Assembly (NCBI RefSeq): GCF_018128245.1
Contig: NZ_CP072378.1
Span: forward strand, 372,001-436,000
Direction: 5' to 3'
DNA from: Leptotrichia sp. oral taxon 221
Lineage (GTDB): Bacteria; Fusobacteriota; Fusobacteriia; Fusobacteriales; Leptotrichiaceae
DNA length: 64,000 nt
In this document: positions 36,945 to 46,218 of the stretch, piece by piece
Layout of the letters: every line of letters starts with the position of its first letter
Position numbering within the stretch: the first letter of the stretch is position 1
The notes under the pieces: generated by a model
The model's input: the letters and a program-made list of their open reading frames with translations, nothing else
Told to the model about the DNA's origin: nothing
Database searches by the model: none
Position numbers and translations under genes: made by a program

Positions 36945-37892
36945 GTGAAAGACTTTATTTTTAGTTTAAATGCTACAATGCCTGTGTTTTTACTAATGGC
37001 ATTAGGATTTATTTTTAATAAAATAGGAGCAATTGATGAAAATTTTGCAAATAAATTAAACAATTTTGTATTTAAAATTTCATTGCCAATTTTACTTTTT
37101 AGAGATTTATCAGTTTCAAATTTTATCGAAGTTTGGGATGGGAAATTTGTATTATTTTGTTTTTTAGCAACATTTTTTTCGATAATTATAATGATGATTT
37201 CTTCAAAATTATTGAAGGATAAAGATATTAGAGGTGAATTTATTCAAGGTGGATTTAGGAGTAGTGCAGCATTGTTAGGTTCGGTGTACATTCAAAATAT
37301 TTATGGAAAATCAGGAGCTGTTTCTCTAATGATAATCGGAGCCGTTCCACTTTATAATATAACTTCAGTAATTGTCTTAATGCTAATGAAACCAGGCAAT
37401 AATCAAAAATTAGATAAAACACGGATTGTAAAAACCTTAAAAGGAATAATGAAAAATCCAATAATTTTAGGAATTTTAGTTGGAATATTGTGGTCGCTAT
37501 TTAGAATTCCGCAACCATTTATTATGAAAAAAACAATTGCGAGCATGGCTGGACTAGCGAGTCCTCTAGGATTGCTTGCATTGGGAGCATCATTTAATTT
37601 AAAAGAAGTATTTTTACAAATAAAACCAACATTAGCAGCCTCAACTTTTAAATTAGCAATTTTTGTGGCGATATTTCTTCCTGTGGCAATAATCTTAGGT
37701 TTTAGAACTGATAAATTAATAGCAGCTTTAGTAATGCTAGGAGGAGCTTCTACAGTAACAAGTTATACGATGGCAAAAAGTGAAGGTCATCATGGTGCTG
37801 TATCAGCTGGTGTTGTGATGTTTACTACGATTATGAGCGTATTTACACTAACTGGGTGGATTTATTTACTAAAAATATTTAATCTAATTTAA
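36945..37892 (+). CDS. AEC-family transporter, copy 2
   Basis: A 315-residue inner-membrane carrier of the same family as 23242-24198 but only distantly similar. Start NATMPVFLLMALGFIFNKIG, core NFVFKISLPILLFRDLSV and FRSSAALLGSVYIQNIYG. The start codon is GTG at 36945 with AAAGGGGATGATGG upstream. Substrate unknown, likely an organic or amino acid. Confidence 0.85.
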   Translation: MKDFIFSLNATMPVFLLMALGFIFNKIGAIDENFANKLNNFVFKISLPILLFRDLSVSNFIEVWDGKFVLFCFLATFFSIIIMMISSKLLKDKDIRGEFIQGGFRSSAALLGSVYIQNIYGKSGAVSLMIIGAVPLYNITSVIVLMLMKPGNNQKLDKTRIVKTLKGIMKNPIILGILVGILWSLFRIPQPFIMKKTIASMAGLASPLGLLALGASFNLKEVFLQIKPTLAASTFKLAIFVAIFLPVAIILGFRTDKLIAALVMLGGASTVTSYTMAKSEGHHGAVSAGVVMFTTIMSVFTLTGWIYLLKIFNLI

Positions 37893-37916
37893 TTTTAAAA
37901 AATAAATAGTATATTG

Positions 37917-37945
37917 TTGATTTTTTTCTATATATTTGCTAAGAT
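37917..37945 (+). promoter_or_regulatory. Promoter of kdsA
   Basis: TTGATT (37917-37922), 17 bases, TAAGAT (37940-37945), about 39 bases before the ATG. Confidence 0.55.
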
Positions 37946-37983
37946 AATAGAAACAGAAAAATTTTTTTGGAAAGGAAAAAATT

Positions 37984-38820
37984 ATGCTAATTGATAATGT
38001 AAAAAAGGTTAAAATTACTGATAAAATTACTGTTGGTAATGATAAAATGTTTTTGATAGCAGGACCTTGTGTTATTGAATCAGAAGATTTAGTAATAGAA
38101 GTAGCTGGAAAAATGAAAGAAATAACTGATAAATTAGGAATACAATATATTTTCAAAGCATCTTTTGATAAGGCTAACAGGTCATCAATCTCTTCGTTTA
38201 GAGGGCCTGGGCTTGAAAAAGGTTTGGAAATTTTATCTAGAGTTAAAGAAAAATACGATTTAGCTTTGGCAACGGATATTCACGAACCTTGGCAATGTAA
38301 AGAAGCAGCTAAAGTTATAGATTTATTACAAATACCAGCTTTTTTGTGTAGACAAACTGATTTATTAGTTGCTGCAGGAGAAACTGGAAAAGCAATAAAT
38401 GTGAAAAAAGGACAATTTTTAGCGCCGTGGGATATGAAAAATGTTGTGAAAAAATTCCAAGAAATTGGAAATGAAAACATTATGCTTTGTGAAAGAGGAG
38501 CGACATTTGGATACAATAATTTAGTTGTAGATATGAGAGGATTGCTAGAAATGCGTAAATTTGGATATCCAGTAGTTTTTGATGCAACTCACTCTGTACA
38601 AATACCAGGAGGACAAGGTGAGACATCAGGTGGAAACAGTGCTTATGTGTATCCGTTAGCGAGGGCAGCATTGTCAGTAGGAGTAGACGGAGTATTTGCT
38701 GAAGTTCATCCAAATCCACAAGAAGCATTATCAGATGGACCAAATATGTTAAAATTAGACGAAATCGAAAATGTATTAACAAAATTGTTGGAATATGATA
38801 AATTGACAAAAGAATTATAA
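37984..38820 (+). CDS. kdsA: 3-deoxy-8-phosphooctulonate synthase
   Basis: KdsA joins phosphoenolpyruvate and arabinose 5-phosphate to make KDO 8-phosphate for lipopolysaccharide, consistent with an outer membrane. The 278-residue sequence has IAGPCVIES (residue 24 on), FKASFDKANRSSISSFRGPG, ATDIHEPWQ, CERGATFGYNNLVVDMRG, FDATHSVQIPGG and GVFAEVHPNP. Length normal. GGAAAGG precedes the ATG. Confidence 0.96.
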   Translation: MLIDNVKKVKITDKITVGNDKMFLIAGPCVIESEDLVIEVAGKMKEITDKLGIQYIFKASFDKANRSSISSFRGPGLEKGLEILSRVKEKYDLALATDIHEPWQCKEAAKVIDLLQIPAFLCRQTDLLVAAGETGKAINVKKGQFLAPWDMKNVVKKFQEIGNENIMLCERGATFGYNNLVVDMRGLLEMRKFGYPVVFDATHSVQIPGGQGETSGGNSAYVYPLARAALSVGVDGVFAEVHPNPQEALSDGPNMLKLDEIENVLTKLLEYDKLTKEL

Positions 38821-38848
38821 AAAGAAAAAAATTTTAGGAGGATAAATT

Positions 38849-39940
38849 ATGAGTTCAAAATTATTATTAACACCGGGACCAACTAATATCCCAGAAAGAT
38901 ATTTAGAAATTTTAGGAAAGGATATAATACACCACAGAACACCAGCATTTAGAAAAGTTTTGAGAGAAACTAACGAAAATTTGAAAAAAGTTTTCAAAAC
39001 AAAAAATGACGTTTCAGTAGTGACTTCTTCAGGAACAGGTGTTATGGAAGCAGCTGTAGTTAACTTCTTTTCAAAAGGGGATAAAGTTATTGTTGTAAAC
39101 ACTGGATATTTTGGAGATAGATTTAGAAAAATTGCTGAAATTTATGGATTAGAAGTAATTAATTTGGAATATGAATTTGGAGAAAGCTATAAATTAGAAG
39201 ATGTAAAAAAAGCATTGGCTGAAAATAGTGATGTAAAAGGGATTTTAGCTACTCATAGTGAAACTTCAGTTGGAATCTTGAATAACATTAAAGCATTAGG
39301 AGATTTGACTAAAAATACAGATGTTTTATTAGTTGTTGATACAATAAGTGGACTTGTTGTAAATGAGTTTGATTTTGATAATTGGGGAGTAGACGTTGCG
39401 ATTGCAGGAAGCCAAAAAGCATTCTTAATACCACCAGGATTGGCATTTGTAGCTGTAAGTGATAAAGCTAAAAAAGCTATGGAAAGATCAGATTTACCGA
39501 AATATTATTTCAGCATTCAACAATATGAAAAATATTTTGAAGAAATGAATGGAGAAACACCTTACACTCCAGCAATTTCATTAATTTTAGCTTTACATAA
39601 ATCAGTAGAAGATGTTGTTAATAAAGGAATTGACAATATTATTAAAGAAAAATATGAATTGAGAAAATTCATTGAAGAAAAAGCTAAAAACTTAGGGTTT
39701 GAATTACTTGTAAAAGAAGAAGAAAATAGAACAAATACTTTAGTATCTATTTACAGAGAAGGAGTTGTTATTAAAACAATAATTTCAGCTTTAGAAGAAA
39801 GAGGTTACACTGTAACAGGTGGAAAAGGAAAATATGCTACAAGTCTTATGAGAGTTGGAATTTTAGGTGAAATTTCGAAAGAACAATTGGAAGAATTCTT
39901 CGTTGTATTTGAGGAGGAATTGAAAAAACAATTAGGATAG
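38849..39940 (+). CDS. Class V aminotransferase (alanine-glyoxylate/serine-pyruvate type)
   Basis: A 363-residue PLP enzyme. LLTPGPTNIPERYLEIL and HHRTPAFRKVL open the sequence, SSGTGVMEAAVVN binds the cofactor phosphate, VVDTISGL carries the PLP-ring aspartate, and the Schiff-base lysine is in IAGSQKAFLIPPG. Family members act on alanine, serine or phosphoserine; the exact substrate is not determined by these motifs. TAGGAGGAT precedes the ATG. It lies 29 bases after kdsA and is probably in the same transcript. Confidence 0.9.
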   Translation: MSSKLLLTPGPTNIPERYLEILGKDIIHHRTPAFRKVLRETNENLKKVFKTKNDVSVVTSSGTGVMEAAVVNFFSKGDKVIVVNTGYFGDRFRKIAEIYGLEVINLEYEFGESYKLEDVKKALAENSDVKGILATHSETSVGILNNIKALGDLTKNTDVLLVVDTISGLVVNEFDFDNWGVDVAIAGSQKAFLIPPGLAFVAVSDKAKKAMERSDLPKYYFSIQQYEKYFEEMNGETPYTPAISLILALHKSVEDVVNKGIDNIIKEKYELRKFIEEKAKNLGFELLVKEEENRTNTLVSIYREGVVIKTIISALEERGYTVTGGKGKYATSLMRVGILGEISKEQLEEFFVVFEEELKKQLG

Positions 39941-39956
39941 GAGAAAAAATAATTAA

Positions 39957-40874
39957 ATGAAACCGTATTTATTTAAAGTAGGAGGGTTTGAGCTAAGAAT
40001 ATACAGTTTAATGTATATTCTAGCTTTTCTTATTGGGATTTTTATTTGTCTTGCTGATGATGTTGCAGAAAAAAGAGGAGTTAGAAGTAGAAAAATAGTT
40101 GAAGATTTTGCTTTTACAGCTATTGTTTCAGGATTAATTGGAGCGAGATTATATTATGTAATTCTTAGATTTTCAGATTATGCAAGTAATCCGATTTCAA
40201 TTTTTAAAGTTTGGGAAGGTGGACTTGCAATTCATGGTGGAATTATAGGAGCCTTTATAGGAGCTTGTATTTATGCTAAAAAAAGTAAATTAAATTTATG
40301 GGTATTGACAGATATGGGAGTTGGAGCTTTGATGTTTGGTCAGTTTCTTGGTAGATTTGGAAATTTGGCAAATGGGGAAGTTCATGGAGTGCCAACTTTT
40401 ACACCATTAAGCGTAATTTTTTCAGGGAAATTTAGTCAATGGTGGAATGCATATCAATCAATGAGTTTAGAAGCACAAGCAAAATTCAAACCATTGGTAC
40501 CGTGGGGATTGGTTTTCCCGTTAGATACTCCAGCTGGTGTGGAATTTCCAAATTATCCTTTACATCCGGCGATGTTATATGAAGGATTTTTAAATTTAAT
40601 AGGATTTATCATACTTTGGTTCTATTTTAGAAAAAAAGAGAAAAATCCAGGTGTTTTGACGATGATATATTTGATAATGTATGCAATAATTAGAACATTT
40701 GTAAGTACATTTAGAGCTGAAGATTTGCATATTTTTGGAATTAGAGCCCCTTATTTAATAAGCATAATAATGGTAATTATTGGAATAATAGGAATTAAAT
40801 ATTTCAACAAACAACCAGAATATGTGTATGTTTCAGAAGATGAAAAAAAAGATGATGAAGACGAAGATGAATAA
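39957..40874 (+). CDS. lgt: Prolipoprotein diacylglyceryl transferase
   Basis: Lgt transfers diacylglycerol to the lipobox cysteine of prolipoproteins in the inner membrane. The 305-residue protein has seven helices, the signature VWEGGLAIHGGIIGAFIGA, and the conserved GRFGNLANGEVHG. It ends with a very acidic tail (KKDDEDEDE). TAGGAGAAA lies upstream of the ATG. The gene serves the lipoproteins seen elsewhere in the window, such as 14087 and 32953. Confidence 0.95.
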   Translation: MKPYLFKVGGFELRIYSLMYILAFLIGIFICLADDVAEKRGVRSRKIVEDFAFTAIVSGLIGARLYYVILRFSDYASNPISIFKVWEGGLAIHGGIIGAFIGACIYAKKSKLNLWVLTDMGVGALMFGQFLGRFGNLANGEVHGVPTFTPLSVIFSGKFSQWWNAYQSMSLEAQAKFKPLVPWGLVFPLDTPAGVEFPNYPLHPAMLYEGFLNLIGFIILWFYFRKKEKNPGVLTMIYLIMYAIIRTFVSTFRAEDLHIFGIRAPYLISIIMVIIGIIGIKYFNKQPEYVYVSEDEKKDDEDEDE

Positions 40875-40880
40875 AAATAA

Positions 40881-40938
40881 AAAAGTTCGATATTGCTGAA
40901 ATAAATTTATATTTTTCAGTTTTATCGAACTTTTAATT
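40881..40938 (+). terminator. Terminator after lgt
   Basis: AAAGTTCGATA pairs with TATCGAACTTT (40923-40933) around a 30-base loop that holds a second short stem (CTGAAA with TTTCAG); a T-rich tail follows. Confidence 0.75.
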
Positions 40939-40948
40939 TATAATTTTT

Positions 40949-41047
40949 ATTACTCGAATTTATTTAAAATCAAATACATAACTTTATATTTCGAGTAAAC
41001 AAGTATAACTTTTAAGTTTGATTTTAAAGTAGTTTTACTACATATTC
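40949..41047. repeat. Dispersed intergenic repeat, copy B
   Basis: Companion of 29631-29728. The left part forms a stem, TTACTCGAA with TTTCGAGTAA, around a 30-base AT-rich loop; the right part carries TTTTAAAGTAGTTTTACTA. Lies between two converging genes. Confidence 0.5.
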
Positions 41048-41084
41048 TAGAATGAGAAATTTATCTTTTCATAATTTTGAAAAA

Positions 41085-42179
41085 TTATTTTTTCTCACCA
41101 GTCATTAATTCATCAATTAAATCTTTTACATGTACAATCTCTTTCAATTTGTATCCGTTAGCTCCCGAAAAGAAAAGTCCAGTTTGAAGTTTACCCATTT
41201 GAGCATCTCCAAGACTATCAGCGATACAGTATCCGACAGCTCTAGCACCTTTTCCACGTCCACATGGGAATACACAATTACTAATACATTGAATTTTATT
41301 ATTATTTGGTTCCAAATTTTCAATTAAGTTAGTTTTAACAGCTCTTCCTGGATAACCAACTGGCGAACTAACAATTACAATGTCCTCTTCTTTAGCATTT
41401 ATTAAAGTTTTCTTGAAATTTTCACTAGCGTCACATTCATGAGTTCCAATAAATCTAGTTCCCATTTGAACAGCATCAGCACCTAATTCCATAATTTTTT
41501 GAATATCATCATGGTCCCAAATTCCACCAGCTGCGATAATTGGAAAATCTCCCCATTTATCTCTTTCTTCTTTAACTGCAGGTAAAATAGCTTCTAATTG
41601 GTGTTCAGGAGCAAATAATTCGTCATATTTAGCACCTTGGTGACCTCCACTTTTTGGACCTTCTACAATTACTGCACCAGGCATTTTTCCAGCAGCTTTC
41701 CATTTTTTACAAATGATTTTTAAAGCTCTAGCCGATGAAACAATAGGTACAATTGCTACATCAGGATAATCTTTCGTAAGAACAGGAAGTTCTAAAGGCA
41801 ATCCTGCACCAGTAACAATAATATTAGCACCTGCTTCCAATGCATCTTTTACAACTCTTTCATAATCATTAATCGCTCTCAAAATATTACAAGCCAACGG
41901 TTTGTCACCACAAATTTTTCTAGCATTTTTAAAAATTTCAAAAAGTGCTTCACGATTATACGCATTTTCTGTCCCAAACGGTCTTCCGTTAATTTCTTTT
42001 TTTACAAATCTCATATTTTGGTAGTATCCAGTACAAATTGCACTAATTGTACCTAATCCACCATTTTTTGATACATTTCCAGCTAATTGGTCCCAGCTAA
42101 TTCCAACACCCATTCCACCTTGTATAATAGGTTTTTCAATAAAATGTTTTCCAATTTTAATTCCTTTAAGTTCTTTCAT
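41085..42179 (-). CDS. NAD(P)H-dependent flavin oxidoreductase (nitronate monooxygenase/FabK-like)
   Basis: A 364-residue FMN TIM-barrel enzyme. IIQGGMGVGISWDQLAGNVS (residue 18 on) and GGLGTISAI are the family start, GPKSGGHQGAK and the PIIAAGGIWDHDDI and GADAVQMGTRFIGTHEC loops bind FMN. A cysteine-rich stretch (CISNCVFPCGRGKGARAVGYC) near the end is notable. Members oxidise nitronates or reduce enoyl-ACP; this sequence looks nearer the nitronate group. TAGGAGGAAA precedes the ATG. Confidence 0.87.
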   Translation of the reverse strand: MKELKGIKIGKHFIEKPIIQGGMGVGISWDQLAGNVSKNGGLGTISAICTGYYQNMRFVKKEINGRPFGTENAYNREALFEIFKNARKICGDKPLACNILRAINDYERVVKDALEAGANIIVTGAGLPLELPVLTKDYPDVAIVPIVSSARALKIICKKWKAAGKMPGAVIVEGPKSGGHQGAKYDELFAPEHQLEAILPAVKEERDKWGDFPIIAAGGIWDHDDIQKIMELGADAVQMGTRFIGTHECDASENFKKTLINAKEEDIVIVSSPVGYPGRAVKTNLIENLEPNNNKIQCISNCVFPCGRGKGARAVGYCIADSLGDAQMGKLQTGLFFSGANGYKLKEIVHVKDLIDELMTGEKK

Positions 42180-42208
42180 TTTTTCCTCCTAAATATTATA
42201 TTTTTAAA

Positions 42209-42679
42209 TTATAAAAATAATATAAATGGAGGAGCTCGACTAATTTTAGTATTAAGATTAATCGAAGTGTAATTCAATGAAAGATTCGAGAAAAAATAAG
42301 AAAATTTAGACTTAGAAAGAATTTTTTTAAAATTCTCAATAAATTTATTTCTTATTTCATTCGTCATAAATGATATAAACGAATTTGAACATAATTTCTC
42401 AAATTTTTTAATTAGATTATTGATATCAATTGATTCAAAAATTGATAAATCTAACTTTGCTTCAGAAATATGTTTATCTAAAAGTTTCAAAAAAGTATCA
42501 TTTTTATTAAGAATAATATTTTTATTTTTATTATAAATAAAAGAAATATTTTGGAGATTTACAAATTTTTTATTGAAAAAATCATTAAAATTATATTTAT
42601 TTAAAATCTGATTGATTATATTAAAAAACAATTTATTTATGATTTTCGGTGGATGTATGAAATTAAATTTTTCAAACAT
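42209..42679 (-). CDS. Hypothetical protein
   Basis: A 156-residue Asn/Phe/Ile/Lys-rich protein I do not recognise (start MFEKFNFIHPPKIINKLFFN). AAAGGAGAT with correct spacing precedes the ATG, which supports translation. It ends 29 bases before the flavin oxidoreductase on the same strand, suggesting one transcript. No signal peptide or membrane segment. Confidence 0.55.
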   Translation of the reverse strand: MFEKFNFIHPPKIINKLFFNIINQILNKYNFNDFFNKKFVNLQNISFIYNKNKNIILNKNDTFLKLLDKHISEAKLDLSIFESIDINNLIKKFEKLCSNSFISFMTNEIRNKFIENFKKILSKSKFSYFFSNLSLNYTSINLNTKISRAPPFILFL

Positions 42680-42770
42680 AATTATCTCCTTTCTTTTATT
42701 TTTATTGATGAGTACATATTTCCTCTTATTATATTCTATATAAAAAAAAAAGTCAAATAAGTAAAATATT

Positions 42771-43221
42771 TTGACAGAGTAAAAAATATAGAGGCAGCCA
42801 AAATAACATAATAAAATATTTTTAGCTGTCTTTTTTTAATCATTCTGCTTTGTGATATTTCCTTCAGAACTTCCCTTATCAAACTTTCTCCTCTCCTTGC
42901 CGTAGTTTGCAAAGAAAATGTAGCATCTTCATTTGATCTTTTCTTCTCTGGCTTACATTTTCTTTTTCCTTATTAAGTTTTGGCATTTCAAAATAATTGA
43001 CAAGATTATACACGGTAGCTTTTGAAATACCGTAAGTCTTTGCAACAAATGAAGCCGCAGTATGCTGATATTCAAAAAGTATAGTAAAAATCTGATATTC
43101 TAATCATAGAGGAAACCACCTTTCAATAGGATTGGGTGATTATATTGTAACTGGTTTCCTCTTTTTTGTTAATTAAAAATTTTATTAAATTTATTTGCCC
43201 CTATATTTTTTACTCTGTCAA
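42771..43221 (-). mobile_element. Non-autonomous, internally deleted ISLre2-like element with intact ends
   Basis: Terminal inverted repeats of 26 bases bound a 451-base unit: 42771-42796 (TTGACAGAGTAAAAAATATA, then GAGGCA) and 43196-43221 in reverse complement, with one mismatch. The inside is two fused pieces of a transposase read on the minus strand, including FEYQHTAASFVAKTYGISKA and TVYNLVNYFEMPKLN, and the C-terminal tail. A 10-bp stem (GAGGAAACCA, 43109-43118, with TGGTTTCCTC, 43152-43161) followed by a T run lies near the right end and would stop transcripts. The same transposase pieces occur at 47019-47672. No clear target duplication is visible. It also fills the 640-base gap before the aldolase gene. 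Confidence 0.8.
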
Positions 43222-43235
43222 ATTGATATTTATTC

Positions 43236-43264
43236 TTGACTTTTTTTTAAAAGTGATATTATAA
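43236..43264 (+). promoter_or_regulatory. Promoter of the aldolase gene
   Basis: TTGACT (43236-43241), 17 bases, TTATAA (43259-43264). It begins 15 bases outside the right end of the mobile element. Confidence 0.6.
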
Positions 43265-43319
43265 AGATAGAGATAAAAGTTTTGTAAATCAAATTATTTT
43301 AATTTGGGAGGAATTTGCG

Positions 43320-44204
43320 ATGAAAGAAAGATTAGAAAGAATGAGAAATGGTAAAGGATTTATTGCCGCATTGGATCAAAGTGGTGGAAGTACTCCAAAA
43401 GCACTGAAATTGTATGGAATTGACGAAAGCGAGTATTCTAATGATACAGAAATGTTTGACTTAATTCATAAAATGAGAACAAGAATCATAAAAAGTCCTG
43501 CTTTTAGTGATAAAGAAATTGTAGGTGCTATTTTATTTGAGCAAACTATGGATAGAAAAATTGACGATAAATATACAGCTGACTTTTTATGGGAGGAAAA
43601 AGGAGTATTGCCTTTCTTAAAAGTTGATAAAGGACTTGAAGAATTGGAAGATGGAGTTCAATTAATGAAGCCAATTCCAGGATTAGATGAACTTTTGAGC
43701 CGAGCTAATGAAAGACATATTTTTGGAACAAAAATGCGTTCTGTTATAAAAAAGGCATCACAAACAGGAATTGCAAAAGTTACAGATCAGCAATTTGAAG
43801 TTGCAGATAAAATTATTGCAGCCGGACTTGTTCCAATTATTGAGCCAGAAGTAGATATTCATAATGTTGATAAGGCAGAATGTGAAACAATTTTGAAAAA
43901 TGAAATCAAAAAACATCTTGATAAATTACCTGAAACTTCAAATGTAATGTTGAAAGTAACTTTGCCTACAGTTGAAAACTTTTACGAAGATTTGACAGAA
44001 CATCCAAGAGTTGTTAGAGTTGTTGCATTATCAGGAGGTTACCCAAGAGAAAAAGCAAACGAGATTCTTGCTAAAAATAAAGGAGTTATTGCAAGTTTCT
44101 CAAGAGCATTAACTGAAGGATTGTCGGCACAACAAAGTGATGATGAATTTGATAAAGATTTGGCAAAAGCTATTAAAGAAATTTATGAAGCTTCTGTAAA
44201 ATAA
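43320..44204 (+). CDS. Class I fructose-bisphosphate aldolase
   Basis: A 294-residue bacterial class I aldolase that cleaves fructose 1,6-bisphosphate through a lysine Schiff base, without metal. It starts [20 protein letters not shown] and has [22 protein letters not shown] with the likely Schiff-base lysine, and [15 protein letters not shown], which binds phosphate. GGGAGGAAT precedes the ATG. It stands alone between a promoter and a terminator. Confidence 0.93.
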   Translation: MKERLERMRNGKGFIAALDQSGGSTPKALKLYGIDESEYSNDTEMFDLIHKMRTRIIKSPAFSDKEIVGAILFEQTMDRKIDDKYTADFLWEEKGVLPFLKVDKGLEELEDGVQLMKPIPGLDELLSRANERHIFGTKMRSVIKKASQTGIAKVTDQQFEVADKIIAAGLVPIIEPEVDIHNVDKAECETILKNEIKKHLDKLPETSNVMLKVTLPTVENFYEDLTEHPRVVRVVALSGGYPREKANEILAKNKGVIASFSRALTEGLSAQQSDDEFDKDLAKAIKEIYEASVK

Positions 44205-44309
44205 TTTTATATAAAATTAAAGATGTGACAAAGTAACTATTATTTTATAAAAAAACAGAATCTTTCACTATAAATTATAAATGAAAGATATTAAGCTGTC
44301 AAATAAAAA

Positions 44310-44346
44310 AACTAGCTCGTTTCAAAAGGATGAGCCAGTTTTTTTA
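44310..44346 (+). terminator. Terminator after the aldolase gene
   Basis: AACTAGCTC and GAGCCAGTT pair around TTCAAAAGGA with one mismatch, followed by seven T. Confidence 0.75.
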
Positions 44347-44444
44347 TTACAAAGATAAAAATTGATACAAAAAAATAATCTCATATTTCATTTAATACTA
44401 TTTAGCAAGGAAAAAAACTTTCATTAATTTTATGAATAATTTTT

Positions 44445-44981
44445 TTATATTTCAATCAAAATTTTCCTCATTTCTTCAAATTCTCCCCAATTTTTTTTAT
44501 TAACAAATTCCTTCCATTTTTCAAAATCATTTTTTCTCATATATTCTCTCAGAGTTGAAGCATTTATTTTTATGTCCTCTCTAGAAATTACAATAAAATT
44601 TACAGATTTTTTTATTCTTTCACTAAACCAGCTCTTACATTTAGATTCCTCACCATATACGATACAGTCAACTTTTCCAAAAATTTTTCCCGCTTCACAA
44701 AATAAATAATCCCCCCATTTTGTAACATTTCCAGCACCCAAGTCAGCGAGTGGAGAAATTATCAATTTATTTTCCACGATTTCATTCCCATAAATTTTTT
44801 TTATCAATTTTTCTCTTAGTTCATAGGAAAAAGGATTTTCAATTGTTCCAGATTTATCACTAGAACCGATAAATACCAAAACTTTGTCACATATCTCAAG
44901 AGCTTTATTTATAATGTATTCATGTCCTTTATGAAATGTCTGGAATCTTCCCAGAACCAAGCCTGTCTTATATTTTTTCAT
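44445..44981 (-). CDS. Nicotinamide-nucleotide adenylyltransferase-like protein
   Basis: A 178-residue nucleotidyltransferase. GRFQTFHKGHEYIINKAL holds the HxGH site and SREDIKINASTLREYM matches the closing ISxTxxR-like motif of NMN/nicotinate-mononucleotide adenylyltransferases (NadM type). Expected reaction: NMN or NaMN plus ATP to the dinucleotide. It is the last gene of the run nadE-pncB-this gene, which would complete nicotinate salvage to NAD. Confidence 0.82.
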   Translation of the reverse strand: MKKYKTGLVLGRFQTFHKGHEYIINKALEICDKVLVFIGSSDKSGTIENPFSYELREKLIKKIYGNEIVENKLIISPLADLGAGNVTKWGDYLFCEAGKIFGKVDCIVYGEESKCKSWFSERIKKSVNFIVISREDIKINASTLREYMRKNDFEKWKEFVNKKNWGEFEEMRKILIEI

Positions 44982-45020
44982 TAAAATTTCTCCATTTTTT
45001 TATAAATTAAATATAAAATT

Positions 45021-46217
45021 TCAATATTCTTTTTCCCGCTCCAGCCTAAATTTTACTGATGCCTTCAAATATTTTAAATATTTTTCATCATCACACATGA
45101 CTTTTCCTTCCACATCACTCAATTTAGCAACTGGTCTGCCATTTACATACTGAAGTTTTATTACAATATTCAGTGGCTTTTCTTTCGTATCATTAGTTAC
45201 AAATGTTCCGATTCCAAAAGAAATTTTTACTTTATCTTTAAATGTCTGATAAATTTTTTCTGCTTCATCAAAATTTAGTGAATCGCTGAACAAAAGTGTC
45301 TTTGTCTTTGTATCTATTCCATATTTTTGATAGTGATTCAATATTTTTTCAGCCCAGATATATGGATCACCTGAATCATGCCGCACTCCTGTGTAGTTAT
45401 TTACCATGCTTCTGTCAAAATCTCTTAAAAATAAGTCTGTCGTTATTGTGTCGGTAAGTGCTGTTCCGTTATCTCCCTTGTATTCGTCATACCAGTCTTT
45501 TAATGCGTAATGATTTGTGTAAGATAGCGGTATTGAGTCGATTCCCTGATACATTTGGACATACTCGTGTGCATAAGTTCCGATTGGCACTAAATTGTAT
45601 TTCATTGCCAAAAATACATTGGAAGTTCCTGCCATATTTTGAGTTTCGCTGGATAATTTTTTCACTACTTCTTCCTGCCATTCTCTTGAAAGCCGTCTTC
45701 TGCAGCCAAATTCGGCAAATTTAAAGTTATATTTTTTATTTTTAAAATCCAAAATCTTTTTTTCTAATTTTTCTTTTGCAGAAACAAGCAATTCATCATA
45801 ATTAAACTTCATTCTAAAATACACTTCGTTAATAATTTCAAGCAAGTAAATCTCAAACTGCATTGCACTAAAAAGTGGTCCAGAGACAATAACTCTAAGT
45901 TCTCCATTTTCAAGCACCGTAGTCACATAATCCTTAATCGGATGCCAAAGTCTTAAAAACTCGACATAGTCTGGCTTTATGAATCTTATCGAACGCAAGT
46001 AGTTTAATTCTTCATTTTTAAACCGTAAACTGCACAAATAGTCAATTTGATCGTTTATTTCCGTAACCATTTCTTTTGTAAAAAAAATATTTGGAGTACG
46101 ACATTTAAAGTGATATTCTCCGACTAAATCAGTATGTTTGTGAAAAATTACCTGATTCATATTAAATTTGTAAAGATCTGTATCAAGCAGCGATGTTATA
46201 ATTGGCTTTAGTTTCAT
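45021..46217 (-). CDS. pncB: Nicotinate phosphoribosyltransferase
   Basis: PncB joins nicotinate to PRPP with ATP support to make nicotinate mononucleotide. The 398-residue protein begins SLLDTDLYKFNMNQVIF, typical of the family, and has EFGCRRRLSREWQ, GTSNVFLAMKY, GTYAHEYVQMYQG (conserved histidine region), RHDSGDPYIWAEKIL and KISFGIGTFVTND. It starts one base after the nadE stop region on the same strand, so the genes are tightly linked. Confidence 0.95.
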   Translation of the reverse strand: MKLKPIITSLLDTDLYKFNMNQVIFHKHTDLVGEYHFKCRTPNIFFTKEMVTEINDQIDYLCSLRFKNEELNYLRSIRFIKPDYVEFLRLWHPIKDYVTTVLENGELRVIVSGPLFSAMQFEIYLLEIINEVYFRMKFNYDELLVSAKEKLEKKILDFKNKKYNFKFAEFGCRRRLSREWQEEVVKKLSSETQNMAGTSNVFLAMKYNLVPIGTYAHEYVQMYQGIDSIPLSYTNHYALKDWYDEYKGDNGTALTDTITTDLFLRDFDRSMVNNYTGVRHDSGDPYIWAEKILNHYQKYGIDTKTKTLLFSDSLNFDEAEKIYQTFKDKVKISFGIGTFVTNDTKEKPLNIVIKLQYVNGRPVAKLSDVEGKVMCDDEKYLKYLKASVKFRLEREKEY

Positions 46218-46218
46218 T

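Noticed and set aside
42771-43221. Target site duplication around the short mobile element
   Set aside because: Flanking bases (AAATATTTT and AAATTGATA) do not match over the expected length.
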